A stretch of 53,057 nucleotides of DNA, from assembly GCA_014859605.1 (NCBI GenBank), contig JACUTW010000007.1, positions 1 to 53,057 of the forward strand, written 5' to 3'. Positions 7,589 to 16,102 of the stretch are shown one piece after another; the first letter of the stretch is position 1, and the number at the start of each line of letters is the position of its first letter. A model generated the notes under the pieces. The model had not been told where the DNA came from. It saw only the letters and a program-made list of their open reading frames with translations, and made no database searches. Position numbers and translations under genes: made by a program. The DNA is from Desulfuromonadales bacterium (lineage in GTDB: Bacteria; Desulfobacterota; Desulfuromonadia; Desulfuromonadales; UBA2197).

Positions 7589-8827
7589 TTACTCTTCGAC
7601 GACGATCTCAAAGAGGACGCGCATGTTGGCTTTAGCGGCGTCCGAATAAAGATCTTTGGGGGCGGCTTCATAAACGGCCGGCTGGGTCGAGCCATAGCCG
7701 ATCGTGGAGAGGCGCCCCGCCTTGACGACGCCTTCGCTGATCAGGAATTCATTGACGGAATTCGCTCTTCTTTCGCTGAGCGCCTGGTTGTAGGCGTCGG
7801 TGCCGGATGCCGAGGTGTAGCCGGCAATGCGGATGTGGGCCTTGGGGTTTTCCTTGAGAAGGAGAAGATTCTTTTTCATGAGGGTCTTCGCTTCCGGGGT
7901 CAGGGTCGACCGATTGAAGTCAAAGTGGATGTCCTCAAAAGCCAGAACAACGACTTCTTCCGGTTCGGCGGCGGCGATTTTGACCTTCTCTTCGACTTTC
8001 GGCTCCGAGGCGAGAATGACAACCTTCTTCGGGCAGCCATCCTTGTCGACAGTCACACCAGCGGGGGTGTTGGGGCATTTATCGCGGTAATCCGGGACGC
8101 CGTCTTTGTCGCCATCGAGGGGACAGCCATCTGTGTCCACGGCGACGCCGGTCGGGGTTTTGGGGCATTTGTCATTGGGATCGATGACGCCATCGTTATC
8201 GCTGTCCGCCGGACGGGGAGCCGGTGCGGCTTCAGCTTTGGACGCACCACCGAAAGCAAAGACAACGCCCGCCGTAGCGGAAAGGTTGTGCAGGTGTTCG
8301 TCGAAGGTCATCTTGTCGCTGAGATCGACGCGCAGGGCAATATTCTCCGCCACCCAGTATTTGGCACCGACGCCGACATTCATCAGCCGCATGTTTTTAC
8401 TGTTGATCTCGGGATTATAGTGACTGGCGCCGTAACCGGCAGTGACGAAGGGGTTGAGTTTCTCTTCCGGCAGAAAGTGGTAAAGGAGGTCGAGATGGTA
8501 GGAGATAATCTTGACATCATCGGAACCGGTGAACTGCCCCTGCTCGGTCCAAGGCTTGTTTTTGTGATCGACCCGGGTTTTGGCGAATTCGCCGGTCCCT
8601 TCCAGGCCGAAGCGGTTGGTGAAATTGTAGCCAAGCCGACCGCCAAAGACCGGGCGGTCTTTGAGGTTGTGTTGGTTGTCGTAGAAGTTGTAGCCGACAA
8701 AGGGACTCAGCTCAACGCTGCCGGCCTTGATCTCGGCATGCGCCGCCAGGGGCAGGAGAAAAACCGCGGATAACAACACCGGCATCATCTTTTTGCTGAG
8801 CGGTGCCATGGAAAATTTCTTTTTCAT
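7589..8827 (-). CDS. OmpA-family outer membrane protein with TSP3 repeats
   Basis: A 412-residue outer-membrane protein. A signal peptide (to ~residue 31, ending AHA) is followed by an eight-strand-type beta-barrel domain (~32-205, alternating aromatic strands such as VELSPFVGYNFYD and YHLDLLYHF). Two calcium-binding thrombospondin type 3 repeats follow (DSDNDGVIDPNDKCP, DGDKDGVPDYRDKCP), then a C-terminal OmpA peptidoglycan-binding domain (~295-412; IHFDFNRSTLTPEAKTLM, IAGYTSASGTDAYNQALSERRA). It anchors the outer membrane to the wall and may form a small pore. Start 8827 has AGGAGG. It has its own terminator. Confidence 0.92.
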   Translation of the reverse strand: MKKKFSMAPLSKKMMPVLLSAVFLLPLAAHAEIKAGSVELSPFVGYNFYDNQHNLKDRPVFGGRLGYNFTNRFGLEGTGEFAKTRVDHKNKPWTEQGQFTGSDDVKIISYHLDLLYHFLPEEKLNPFVTAGYGASHYNPEINSKNMRLMNVGVGAKYWVAENIALRVDLSDKMTFDEHLHNLSATAGVVFAFGGASKAEAAPAPRPADSDNDGVIDPNDKCPKTPTGVAVDTDGCPLDGDKDGVPDYRDKCPNTPAGVTVDKDGCPKKVVILASEPKVEEKVKIAAAEPEEVVVLAFEDIHFDFNRSTLTPEAKTLMKKNLLLLKENPKAHIRIAGYTSASGTDAYNQALSERRANSVNEFLISEGVVKAGRLSTIGYGSTQPAVYEAAPKDLYSDAAKANMRVLFEIVVEE

Positions 8828-8882
8828 ATAAAACCTCCTTGTATCGTTTGAATTGTTCGGTTCGTCTGTGTTGTCGGGTGAG

Positions 8883-8927
8883 AAGGGGAGACAGACTGAA
8901 ATGGTCAGATGTCGTCTGCCTCCCCTT
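8883..8927 (-). terminator. Long hairpin after the DUF3494 gene
   Basis: A 14 bp stem with one mismatch (8883-8896 with 8914-8927) and a 17-base loop. It lies 33 bases beyond the stop codon of the minus-strand gene at 8960. There is no T run, so it may end transcription weakly or protect the 3' end. Confidence 0.5.
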
Positions 8928-8959
8928 TACTTCTCGTGCCCTCATTCTAGAACCATAGC

Positions 8960-10735
8960 TTACGGAGCAGTAATCGTATTGCTGATCAAGGTAACATTCG
9001 TCTGTGCCAATGCCCGACCGTTCAGGGTTGCTTCATCTTTGAACACGATAGCTTTTTCAGCGAGAACAATTCCCTGGAAGGCAGACGCCGGTTCGAAGGT
9101 TACCCCTGTCCCACCGCCGACCTGCCAAAAGATGTTCTTGGCTTGTGCACCACCGACGAGAGTCACAGCGGCGCCAGAGCTCATGGTGATGTCGCCGGCG
9201 ATCTGGAATATCCAGACGTCATTAGCGCCACCGCTGAGAGTCACTGCGCTGCCCGCATTAACCAAAATACCTGTGCTCCACTTGTAGAGCCCGGCAGTGA
9301 AAGTCTGCCCGCTCAAATTTCCAGCGTACAATTCAGTCCCGTCCGGGGTTGTCCGTCCAGCCGCATCAATGTATGCAGTCTCCATATCACTGATAGCCGT
9401 CGTCATGTTTGATGGAGTTGGGGCAGAATAATCGGCTGCGTAAATCTGTCCGGTCACAAGAGAAGATGTTGAGAATTGGTTAGTGGAATCCAGCATCAAA
9501 CCAAAGCCTTCTATGGCTGTACTGTCAATAGGGCTGACTCCCATATCTCCTGTAATGTCGGTAGTTCCCGTGGTCGTGATTCCTGATTTTGTGAGAATTA
9601 CAAAATTCCCGGCGGTTCCAAGGTTTACAGGTGCGGGGCCTAGCGGCAGGACAACAACTACGTTTTCAGTCGTAAAGCTCCAAACTTTATCAACGGCGAG
9701 AGCATTGCCTGCCAGATCCTGTGCCCCGATGGTTACCGTCGCGGTATAGCTGGTATCGGTCTTCAGCAAGTCGGTGGGGGTAAAGGTTGCAGTTGTGCCG
9801 ACGAGGTTCACGTTCCCGGCGACAATTGTTCCGAGGAGAGTCTCTTTGACGCTAAAGGTCGCGGTGCTGATCGTTGCGGGGGCCATTGCCTCACTAAATG
9901 TCGCGGTGACAAAACTGTCGGTTGCTACATCTGTGGCCAAGTCAAGAGGAACCGTGGAAGTTACGAGGGGTGCGATGGTGTCGAGGACCGCACTGGTGGT
10001 AAAGCTCCAAATTTTATCGGCGGCGAGAGCATTGCCTGCCAGATCCTGTGCCCCGGTGGTCACTGTCGCGGTATAGTTGGTATTAGCCGTCAACAGGTTG
10101 GTGGGGGTAAAGGTCGCCGTTGTGCCGACGAGGTTCACGGTCCCGCCAACAACCGTCCCGAGGTCAGTCTCTTTGACGCTAAAGGTCGCGGTGCTGATCG
10201 TTGCGGGGTTCATCGCCTCACTAAAGGTTGCGGTGACGGAAGTGTTGGTCGCTACATCTGTGGCCAGGTCAAGAGGAACCGTGGAGGCCACCAGCGGGGC
10301 AATGGCATCAACCATGAGGCCCGTAGTAAAACTCCAGACATAATTACTTGCCAGAGCATTGCCATCCAGGTCCGTCGCCCCAGTGGTGATCGTGGCGGTA
10401 TAAAGGGTGTCGCTGATGAGAGGGTTGGTTGGTGCAAAGACCGCAGTGACCCCCGAGTAGGTCACCGTGCCGGTAATAGCTGTGACGCCTTGCATTAAAG
10501 TAAAGGTGGTGTCGGTAATGGTTGTTGAATTCATCTCTTCGCTAAAGGTTGCGGTAAGACTGCTGCCGATGGCGACTCCTGTGGCATTATTGGCCGGAAC
10601 AGTGGAACTCACCATAGGAATCACGTTCGGTTGATCCCAATGGCCGTTGCCGGCATCACCGCCGCACCCGGGCAGGGTGTAAGCAGCGAAAATCAGGGTT
10701 AATAGTAAATAAGCCTTCATTCTAAATCTTTTCAT
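8960..10735 (-). CDS. Lipoprotein with three Ig-like domains and a DUF3494 ice-binding-like domain
   Basis: A 591-residue surface lipoprotein. The signal ends in a lipobox, TLPGC (Cys24). Three tandem Big_5/SbsA-type Ig-like domains follow (~38-365), each opening with P.V.STVP and containing ATFSEAM and a closing WSFTT. Domains 2 and 3 are repeated at DNA level with a period of 327 bp. Residues ~375-591 are a DUF3494 (PF11999-type) right-handed beta-helix (LGTAGNFVILTKSGITTTG, DVWIFQIAGDITMSSGAAVT). Known members bind ice or act as adhesins; here adhesion to a surface is as likely as ice binding. Start 10735 has AGGAGG. A strong sigma-54 promoter and a dyad lie upstream. Confidence 0.88.
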   Translation of the reverse strand: MKRFRMKAYLLLTLIFAAYTLPGCGGDAGNGHWDQPNVIPMVSSTVPANNATGVAIGSSLTATFSEEMNSTTITDTTFTLMQGVTAITGTVTYSGVTAVFAPTNPLISDTLYTATITTGATDLDGNALASNYVWSFTTGLMVDAIAPLVASTVPLDLATDVATNTSVTATFSEAMNPATISTATFSVKETDLGTVVGGTVNLVGTTATFTPTNLLTANTNYTATVTTGAQDLAGNALAADKIWSFTTSAVLDTIAPLVTSTVPLDLATDVATDSFVTATFSEAMAPATISTATFSVKETLLGTIVAGNVNLVGTTATFTPTDLLKTDTSYTATVTIGAQDLAGNALAVDKVWSFTTENVVVVLPLGPAPVNLGTAGNFVILTKSGITTTGTTDITGDMGVSPIDSTAIEGFGLMLDSTNQFSTSSLVTGQIYAADYSAPTPSNMTTAISDMETAYIDAAGRTTPDGTELYAGNLSGQTFTAGLYKWSTGILVNAGSAVTLSGGANDVWIFQIAGDITMSSGAAVTLVGGAQAKNIFWQVGGGTGVTFEPASAFQGIVLAEKAIVFKDEATLNGRALAQTNVTLISNTITAP

Positions 10736-10902
10736 ACGACCTCCTTCAAATCTCTGTGAAATTACGTTTATTTGTTCCTGGCCCGGTGGTCCGTGGTCCT
10801 CTCTTTGATCATGGCGTGTGGGAAAATATGCGCGGCTCTTTCGTGGCGTTTCAATTATTCATGTTGCGGGGATGAGGTGACCATGATCTCGATCAGCTAT
10901 AA

Positions 10903-10919
10903 GGCAAGGAGCCTGCCAA
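10903..10919 (-). promoter_or_regulatory. Sigma-54 promoter of the DUF3494 lipoprotein gene
   Basis: The minus strand reads TTGGCAGGCTCCTTGCC, an excellent -24/-12 match (TGGCA-N6-TTGC, GG-N10-GC). Transcription would start near 10892 and leave a ~157-base leader. The spacing and sequence closely match the site at 47947-47963. The 379-base gap 10736-11114 holds this promoter, the upstream dyad and a separate 9-mer ATGTTGCGG at 10861 identical to one dyad arm of the second site. Confidence 0.75.
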
Positions 10920-11013
10920 TCGTGGGAAGAAGATTTGCCGTAAAATTAAACCTTTATTAACAATGAGTTAACTTGGCAGGATGGCGCGGGAGGGGGAAGA
11001 AAGGGGTTTGCGT

Positions 11014-11052
11014 GGCCGCAATATGTGGTGGAACCTCAGTATGTGGCGGGGT
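11014..11052. promoter_or_regulatory. Dyad, probable activator binding site (copy 1)
   Basis: A 39 bp stretch 32/39 identical to 48058-48096. The arms are CCGCAATAT and ATGTGGCGG (two mismatches to a perfect dyad) around a conserved TGGAACC core. It lies 95 bp upstream of the sigma-54 promoter at 10903-10919 on the minus strand, the usual place for an enhancer-binding protein. It is also ~60 bp upstream of the plus-strand cheB-cheR gene and might affect that too. Confidence 0.65.
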
Positions 11053-11114
11053 AATTTTGCCGGGTAGCAGATACCCTTAGGACATTACGGGGATAAGCTG
11101 GTATACCTATCTTT

Positions 11115-13736
11115 ATGAAAAAACGACAGAATCCGGCGCAGGGTGGGCAAGAAACTCCCCCTGTTGTGCCGGAAAAAATCCTGCCCCGGCAAAAGGATTC
11201 TCTCTTCCCGATTGTCGGCATCGGCGCCTCGGCCGGCGGCCTGGAGGCCCTGGAGATCTTCCTGTCCCACGTGCCGCCCGGCAGCGGTCTGGCTTTCGTC
11301 ATCGTCCAGCATCTCGACCCGACCCATCAGGGGATCATGCCCGAACTCCTGCAGCGCATCACGGCCATGAAGGTCTTCCAGGCCAAAGACCGGATGAAGG
11401 TCGAGGCCAACTGCGTTTATGTCATCCCGCCTAATAAAGATATGTCGATCCTGCACGGACTGCTCTATCTCTTCGATCCGGCGGCGCCGCGCGGCTTGCG
11501 TCTTCCCATCGATTTCTTCTTCCGCTCTCTGGCCGATGACCGGCAAGAGGGGAGCATTGGCGTGATCCTCTCCGGCATGGGCTCGGATGGGACGCTCGGG
11601 CTCAAGGCGATCAAGGAGAAGGCGGGCGTCGTCCTGGTGCAGGAACCGGCCTCGGCCAAGTTCGACAGCATGCCGCGCAGCGCCATCGGCGCGGGGCTGG
11701 CCGATATTGTCGCTCCGGTGGAGGAGTTGCCCGGCAAGATCATCGCTTATCTCCGCCATGCCCGGATCGTCACCAAGACCGAATTCCCTCTGGAAGAGAA
11801 GGATCAAAGCGCTCTGGAGAAGGTCCTGATCCTGCTGCGCGCCAAGAGTGGTCACGATTTCTCCCTGTACAAAAAGAACACCGTCTACCGTCGCATCGAG
11901 CGGCGGATGAGTATTCACCAGATCAGCCGGATTGCCGGTTATGTGCGTTATCTGCAGGAGAACCCCCAGGAAACGGAAATCCTTTTCAAGGAGCTCTTGA
12001 TCGGCGTGACGCGCTTTTTTCGCGACCCGGCAGCCTGGGAAGAGTTACGGACGGCAGTGATTCCGGAACTCTTGCGCCTCCATCCGGCCGGCGGGGTCCT
12101 GCGCGCCTGGTCGGCAGGGTGTTCGACCGGCGAGGAAGCTTATTCTCTGGCCATGGTCTTCAAAGAAGCGCTGGCAGCGGTCAAGCCGAGCGCGAATTTC
12201 ACCTTGCAAATCTTTGCCACCGACCTCGACCGCGACGCCATTGACAAGGCCCGCGCCGGGATCTATCCGGCCAACATCAGCGCCGACGTTGCTCCCGAGC
12301 GCTTGCAGCGGTTTTTTGTCGAGGAAGGGAACGGCTACCGGATCGGCAAGGAGATTCGCGAGATGGTGACCTTTGCCACTCAGAACGTCATCATGGATCC
12401 CCCCTTTACCAAGCTCGACCTCATCATCTGCCGCAATCTCTTGATCTATCTGACGCCGGAACTGCAAAGAAAACTTTTGCCGCTCTTTCATTACAGTTTG
12501 CTGCCCGGGGGGGTGCTCTTTTTGGGGAGTGCCGAGTCAGTCAGCGCTTATACCGATCTCTTCGCCCCCCTGAGCATCAAGTCGCGGCTCTTCCGGCGCC
12601 GCGAATCCTTCCTGCCCTCTGACCAGCAGGCATTTCCCGCTTCGTTTGTCCCCGCCCGGGCGGGAGCTCCCCAGGAGTTAACCATGGTGAAACCGGTCAT
12701 TAATCTCCAGACCCTCGCGGATCATCTGCTTTTGCAGCACTTTTCTCCGGCCGCTGTGCTCGTCAACAACAAGGGGGATATCCTTTATATCAGCGGCAGG
12801 ACCGGTAAATATCTGGAGCCGGCCGCGGGCAAGGCCAACTGGAATATCTTCGCCATGGCCCGGGAAGGGCTCCGTTTTGATCTGGGCAGCGCCTTCCAGA
12901 AAGCGCTGCGGCAAAAAGAAGCGGTCACCGTCAAAAATCTTCAGATCGGGGCCGAGGACAGCTCGCAACGCGTCGATATCACCGTGCAGACGATTGCCGA
13001 ACCCGAAGCCTTGCAGGGGATGGTGATGATCGTCTTTACCGACGTGATCGCGCCCCTGGAAAAGAAGAGACCGGGTCGCGCGAAGAGCGCCGGCAGCGCC
13101 ACCCTTTCCGAAGTGGAGCAGCAACTCCAGAAAGTGCGCGAAGAGCTGCAGGCGACCCGCGAGGAGATGCAGACTTCACAGGAAGAGCTCACTTCTGCCA
13201 ACGAGGAGTTGCAGTCGACCAACGAGGAGCTCCAGTCGACCAATGAAGAGCTGACGACCTCGCGGGAAGAGATGCAATCGCTCAACGAAGAGTTGCAGAC
13301 GGTGAACGCCGAGCAACAGGCGAAAATGGATGAGCTGTCGCGGGTGAGCAACGACATGCGCAACCTGCTCAACAGTACCGAGATCGTCACCGTCTTTCTC
13401 GACAATCAACTCCGCGTCCGCCGCTACACTCCCGGCGCCGATAAACTCTTCAAGTTGCTCCCCGGCGATGTCGGGCGTCCCCTTTCCGATATCACCGGTA
13501 ACCTGCATTATCCCGAGCTGAGCGAAGATGCCCAGGAGGTGCTGCGGAAGCTCGCCTTTTCGGAAAAGCAGATCATTACCAGCGATGGCCGTTGGTTTTC
13601 AGTGCGAATCATGCCCTACCGCACCATGGAAGACGTCATTGCCGGGGTAGTGATTACCTTTGTGAATATCACCGCCACCAAGACGCTGGAAGCAGAGCTG
13701 CGCGCCGAGATTGCACGGCTTAAGGGTGACGGGTGA
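11115..13736 (+). CDS. CheB-CheR-PAS fusion protein
   Basis: An 873-residue signalling protein. The CheB methylesterase domain (~30-215) has the triad Ser39 (GIGASAGG), His66 (VIVQHLD) and Asp158 (GMGSDGT). The CheR methyltransferase domain (~225-500) has the SAM motif WSAGCSTGEEAYSLAM and an IICRNLLIYL segment. A PAS-like segment (~535-640), a long Glu/Gln-rich coiled coil (~665-745, repeated EELQSTNEEL) and a C-terminal PAS domain follow. No receiver domain precedes CheB. Such fusions act in phosphorelays or stress signalling rather than classical chemotaxis. ATG 11115 lacks a good ribosome binding site. The stop codon lies inside a heptamer repeat. The kinase and sigma-54 regulator follow. 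Confidence 0.9.
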   Translation: MKKRQNPAQGGQETPPVVPEKILPRQKDSLFPIVGIGASAGGLEALEIFLSHVPPGSGLAFVIVQHLDPTHQGIMPELLQRITAMKVFQAKDRMKVEANCVYVIPPNKDMSILHGLLYLFDPAAPRGLRLPIDFFFRSLADDRQEGSIGVILSGMGSDGTLGLKAIKEKAGVVLVQEPASAKFDSMPRSAIGAGLADIVAPVEELPGKIIAYLRHARIVTKTEFPLEEKDQSALEKVLILLRAKSGHDFSLYKKNTVYRRIERRMSIHQISRIAGYVRYLQENPQETEILFKELLIGVTRFFRDPAAWEELRTAVIPELLRLHPAGGVLRAWSAGCSTGEEAYSLAMVFKEALAAVKPSANFTLQIFATDLDRDAIDKARAGIYPANISADVAPERLQRFFVEEGNGYRIGKEIREMVTFATQNVIMDPPFTKLDLIICRNLLIYLTPELQRKLLPLFHYSLLPGGVLFLGSAESVSAYTDLFAPLSIKSRLFRRRESFLPSDQQAFPASFVPARAGAPQELTMVKPVINLQTLADHLLLQHFSPAAVLVNNKGDILYISGRTGKYLEPAAGKANWNIFAMAREGLRFDLGSAFQKALRQKEAVTVKNLQIGAEDSSQRVDITVQTIAEPEALQGMVMIVFTDVIAPLEKKRPGRAKSAGSATLSEVEQQLQKVREELQATREEMQTSQEELTSANEELQSTNEELQSTNEELTTSREEMQSLNEELQTVNAEQQAKMDELSRVSNDMRNLLNSTEIVTVFLDNQLRVRRYTPGADKLFKLLPGDVGRPLSDITGNLHYPELSEDAQEVLRKLAFSEKQIITSDGRWFSVRIMPYRTMEDVIAGVVITFVNITATKTLEAELRAEIARLKGDG

Positions 13737-13779
13737 CGGGTGACGGGTGACGGGTGACGGGTGACGGGTGACGGGTGAC
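13724..13779 (+). repeat. Eight tandem copies of a 7 bp unit
   Basis: GGGTGAC is repeated eight times without error. The TGA stop of the upstream gene is in the second copy (13734-13736). Because seven is not a multiple of three, copy-number change upstream of the stop would shift the reading frame, although a nearby stop occurs in every frame of this repeat that contains TGA. It ends 55 bases before the next start. Confidence 0.95.
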
Positions 13780-13834
13780 GCAGCAGGCAGAGTTTCAGCT
13801 CTTTTCATAATTCATGGTTTTCATAGAGGTAGCA

Positions 13835-16102
13835 ATGGCAACAGACAAAGAGACCAATCTGTTAAATTCGGCCGCTGAATTACGCAGCCACGCACAAGAG
13901 CAATTGCAGGCGAAAACGGCCGAAACACACCTTCCCCGCAGCAAGGATGCGACGCTGCGCCTCGTCAATGAACTGGAGATTTACCAACTGGAGATGGAGG
14001 AGCAGAATACCGAGCTGCGCCGCGCCCAGGAGGAACTGGAGAATCAGCAGGTCGAGCTGGAGATGCAAAACGAAGAGCTGCAGCGCGTCCAGGGCGATCT
14101 TGAGTTCTCACGGAACAAGTATTCCGAACTTTATGACTTTGCCCCGGTCGGCTATTTCACCTTTGATGCGACCGGAGTGATCCAGAATGTCAATCTCACC
14201 GGCGCGCAGATGCTGGGAATCGCCAGAAGCTCGCTGGTCGATCGACCCTTTAACGCTTTTATTGCGGATCCGGCCGGACGGGAGATTTTTGCGCAGCACC
14301 TTGCGAGCGTTTTGCAGGGATCGGAGATGCAGCGCTGTGAAATCAAGCTGAGCGGGAAGCAGGGGACCGCCCTTTATGGCCAACTGCAGAGCGTGACCGT
14401 CGATGCTAGCGCCCGGAAGGATAGTCATATCCTTTCCTCCATCGTCGATGGAACCGTCGCCCGGCAACTCGGAGCGGAGGTGCAGGATGCCCGGGAATAT
14501 GCCGAGAACATCGTTGAAACCGTGCGCAAACCGTTGGTGGTGCTCGATTTCGATCTGAAGATTCTCACCGCCAATCATAGCTTCTATGAAACCTTCAAGG
14601 TCACGCACGAAGCAACTATCGGCCATTTCATCTACGACCTTGGTAACGGGCAATGGGACATCCCCAGGTTGCGGGTCCTCTTTGAGAATATTCTCCCCCA
14701 CGACACCGTCATCAATGACTATGAAGTCGACCATGAATTTCCCGGCATCGGCCGCAAGATTATCCTCCTCAACGCCCGGCAGATCTTCCGGAAGAACATC
14801 GGTTCCCACATCATCCTGCTGGCCATGGAAGACATTACCGCCCGCAAGCAGGCGGAAGAGGAGCAGGCCCGCCTTGATCAGGTGCTGCAGGATAAGAATG
14901 TCGAGCTGGAGAAGGCCAGAGCCGTGGCGGAAAAAGCCAATCTGGCGAAATCGGATTTTCTGTCGAGCATGAGCCATGAACTGCGCACCCCCCTCGGCGC
15001 GATTCTCGGTTTTGCCCAACTCCTCGAATCCGGTACGCCGCCGCCGATGCCTGCCCAGAAGCGCAGCGTCGACCAGATCCTCAAGGCCGGCTGGTATTTG
15101 CTGGAGCTGATCAACGAAATCCTCGACCTCGCCCTCATCGAATCCGGCAAACTGTCGCTGTCGCTGGAGCCGGTCGCACTGCAGGAAGTCCTGCAGGAAT
15201 GCGAAGTCATGGTTGAACCGCAGGCGCAACAGTGTGGCATCAATGTCACCTTTGCCCGCCTCGCCACCCCGTACTTTGTCAACGCCGACCGCACCCGGGT
15301 GAAGCAGCTCCTCATCAATCTCCTTTCCAATGCCATCAAGTACAACACCGAAGGTGGAACGGTGACGGTGACCTGCACCCCGAGCCCGCCGGATGCGATT
15401 CGGATCAGCGTCCGCGATACCGGCGCCGGGCTGGCGCCGGAACAGATTGCCCAGCTCTTCCAGCCCTTCAATCGTCTCGGCCAGGAAGCGCACGGCGAGC
15501 AGGGGACCGGCATCGGCCTGGTGGTCTGCAAGCGGCTGGTCGAATTGATGGATGGCGTTATCGGCGTTGAGAGTAGCGTCGGCGAAGGGAGTGTCTTCTG
15601 GCTCGAACTGAAACAAACGACGGAACCGCAGGCCGCCGCTCATGCCGCCGAATTAGCGAAAGTCGCCGAGGCGCAAACCCGCGGAGGCAAACAGTTGTAC
15701 ACGGTCCTTTATGTTGAGGATAACCCGGCGAATCTGATGCTGGTCGAGGATATCCTGGCGCGCCGCCCCGATATTCGCCTGCTCAGTGCCAAGGACGGCG
15801 TGACCGGCATCAAGATGGCGCTTTCTTCTCTGCCGGATGTTGTCCTCATGGACATCAATCTCCCCGGCATCAGCGGCATCGAAGCCCTGAAAATTCTCGC
15901 AGACAACCCGGTCACCGCCCATATCCCGGTGGTGGCCCTCAGTGCCAACGCCATCCCCAAAGATATCGAGAAAGGTCTGGAAGCCGGCTTCGTCCGCTAT
16001 CTCACCAAACCGATCAAGGTCAACCAGTTCCTGGAGACGCTCGATATGGTCCTGAAGCATGCGAAGACAGCGGCCTTGGCCGCGACAAAGGAAGAGATAT
16101 GA
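13835..16102 (+). CDS. PAS hybrid histidine kinase with receiver domain
   Basis: A ~755-residue soluble sensor kinase. An N-terminal coiled coil (~35-95) leads into a PAS domain (YDFAPVGYFTFDATGVIQNVN) and a second PAS domain (~220-340). The HisKA domain carries the phospho-acceptor His in SSMSHELRTPLGAILGF. The HATPase_c domain has NLLSNAIKYN, DTGAGL and GTGIGL. The C-terminal receiver domain (~625-740) has its Asp in VVLMDINLPGISG. No membrane segment is seen, so it senses a cytoplasmic cue or a partner such as the preceding CheB-CheR protein. The start at 13835 follows AGAGG; an ATG at 13814 has poorer spacing. The stop overlaps the next gene by four bases. Confidence 0.92.
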   Translation: MATDKETNLLNSAAELRSHAQEQLQAKTAETHLPRSKDATLRLVNELEIYQLEMEEQNTELRRAQEELENQQVELEMQNEELQRVQGDLEFSRNKYSELYDFAPVGYFTFDATGVIQNVNLTGAQMLGIARSSLVDRPFNAFIADPAGREIFAQHLASVLQGSEMQRCEIKLSGKQGTALYGQLQSVTVDASARKDSHILSSIVDGTVARQLGAEVQDAREYAENIVETVRKPLVVLDFDLKILTANHSFYETFKVTHEATIGHFIYDLGNGQWDIPRLRVLFENILPHDTVINDYEVDHEFPGIGRKIILLNARQIFRKNIGSHIILLAMEDITARKQAEEEQARLDQVLQDKNVELEKARAVAEKANLAKSDFLSSMSHELRTPLGAILGFAQLLESGTPPPMPAQKRSVDQILKAGWYLLELINEILDLALIESGKLSLSLEPVALQEVLQECEVMVEPQAQQCGINVTFARLATPYFVNADRTRVKQLLINLLSNAIKYNTEGGTVTVTCTPSPPDAIRISVRDTGAGLAPEQIAQLFQPFNRLGQEAHGEQGTGIGLVVCKRLVELMDGVIGVESSVGEGSVFWLELKQTTEPQAAAHAAELAKVAEAQTRGGKQLYTVLYVEDNPANLMLVEDILARRPDIRLLSAKDGVTGIKMALSSLPDVVLMDINLPGISGIEALKILADNPVTAHIPVVALSANAIPKDIEKGLEAGFVRYLTKPIKVNQFLETLDMVLKHAKTAALAATKEEI

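Noticed and set aside
13724-13779. CRISPR-like or regulatory iteron array
   Set aside because: The units are contiguous 7-mers without spacers, and no replication gene is near, so a simple tandem repeat is the best description.
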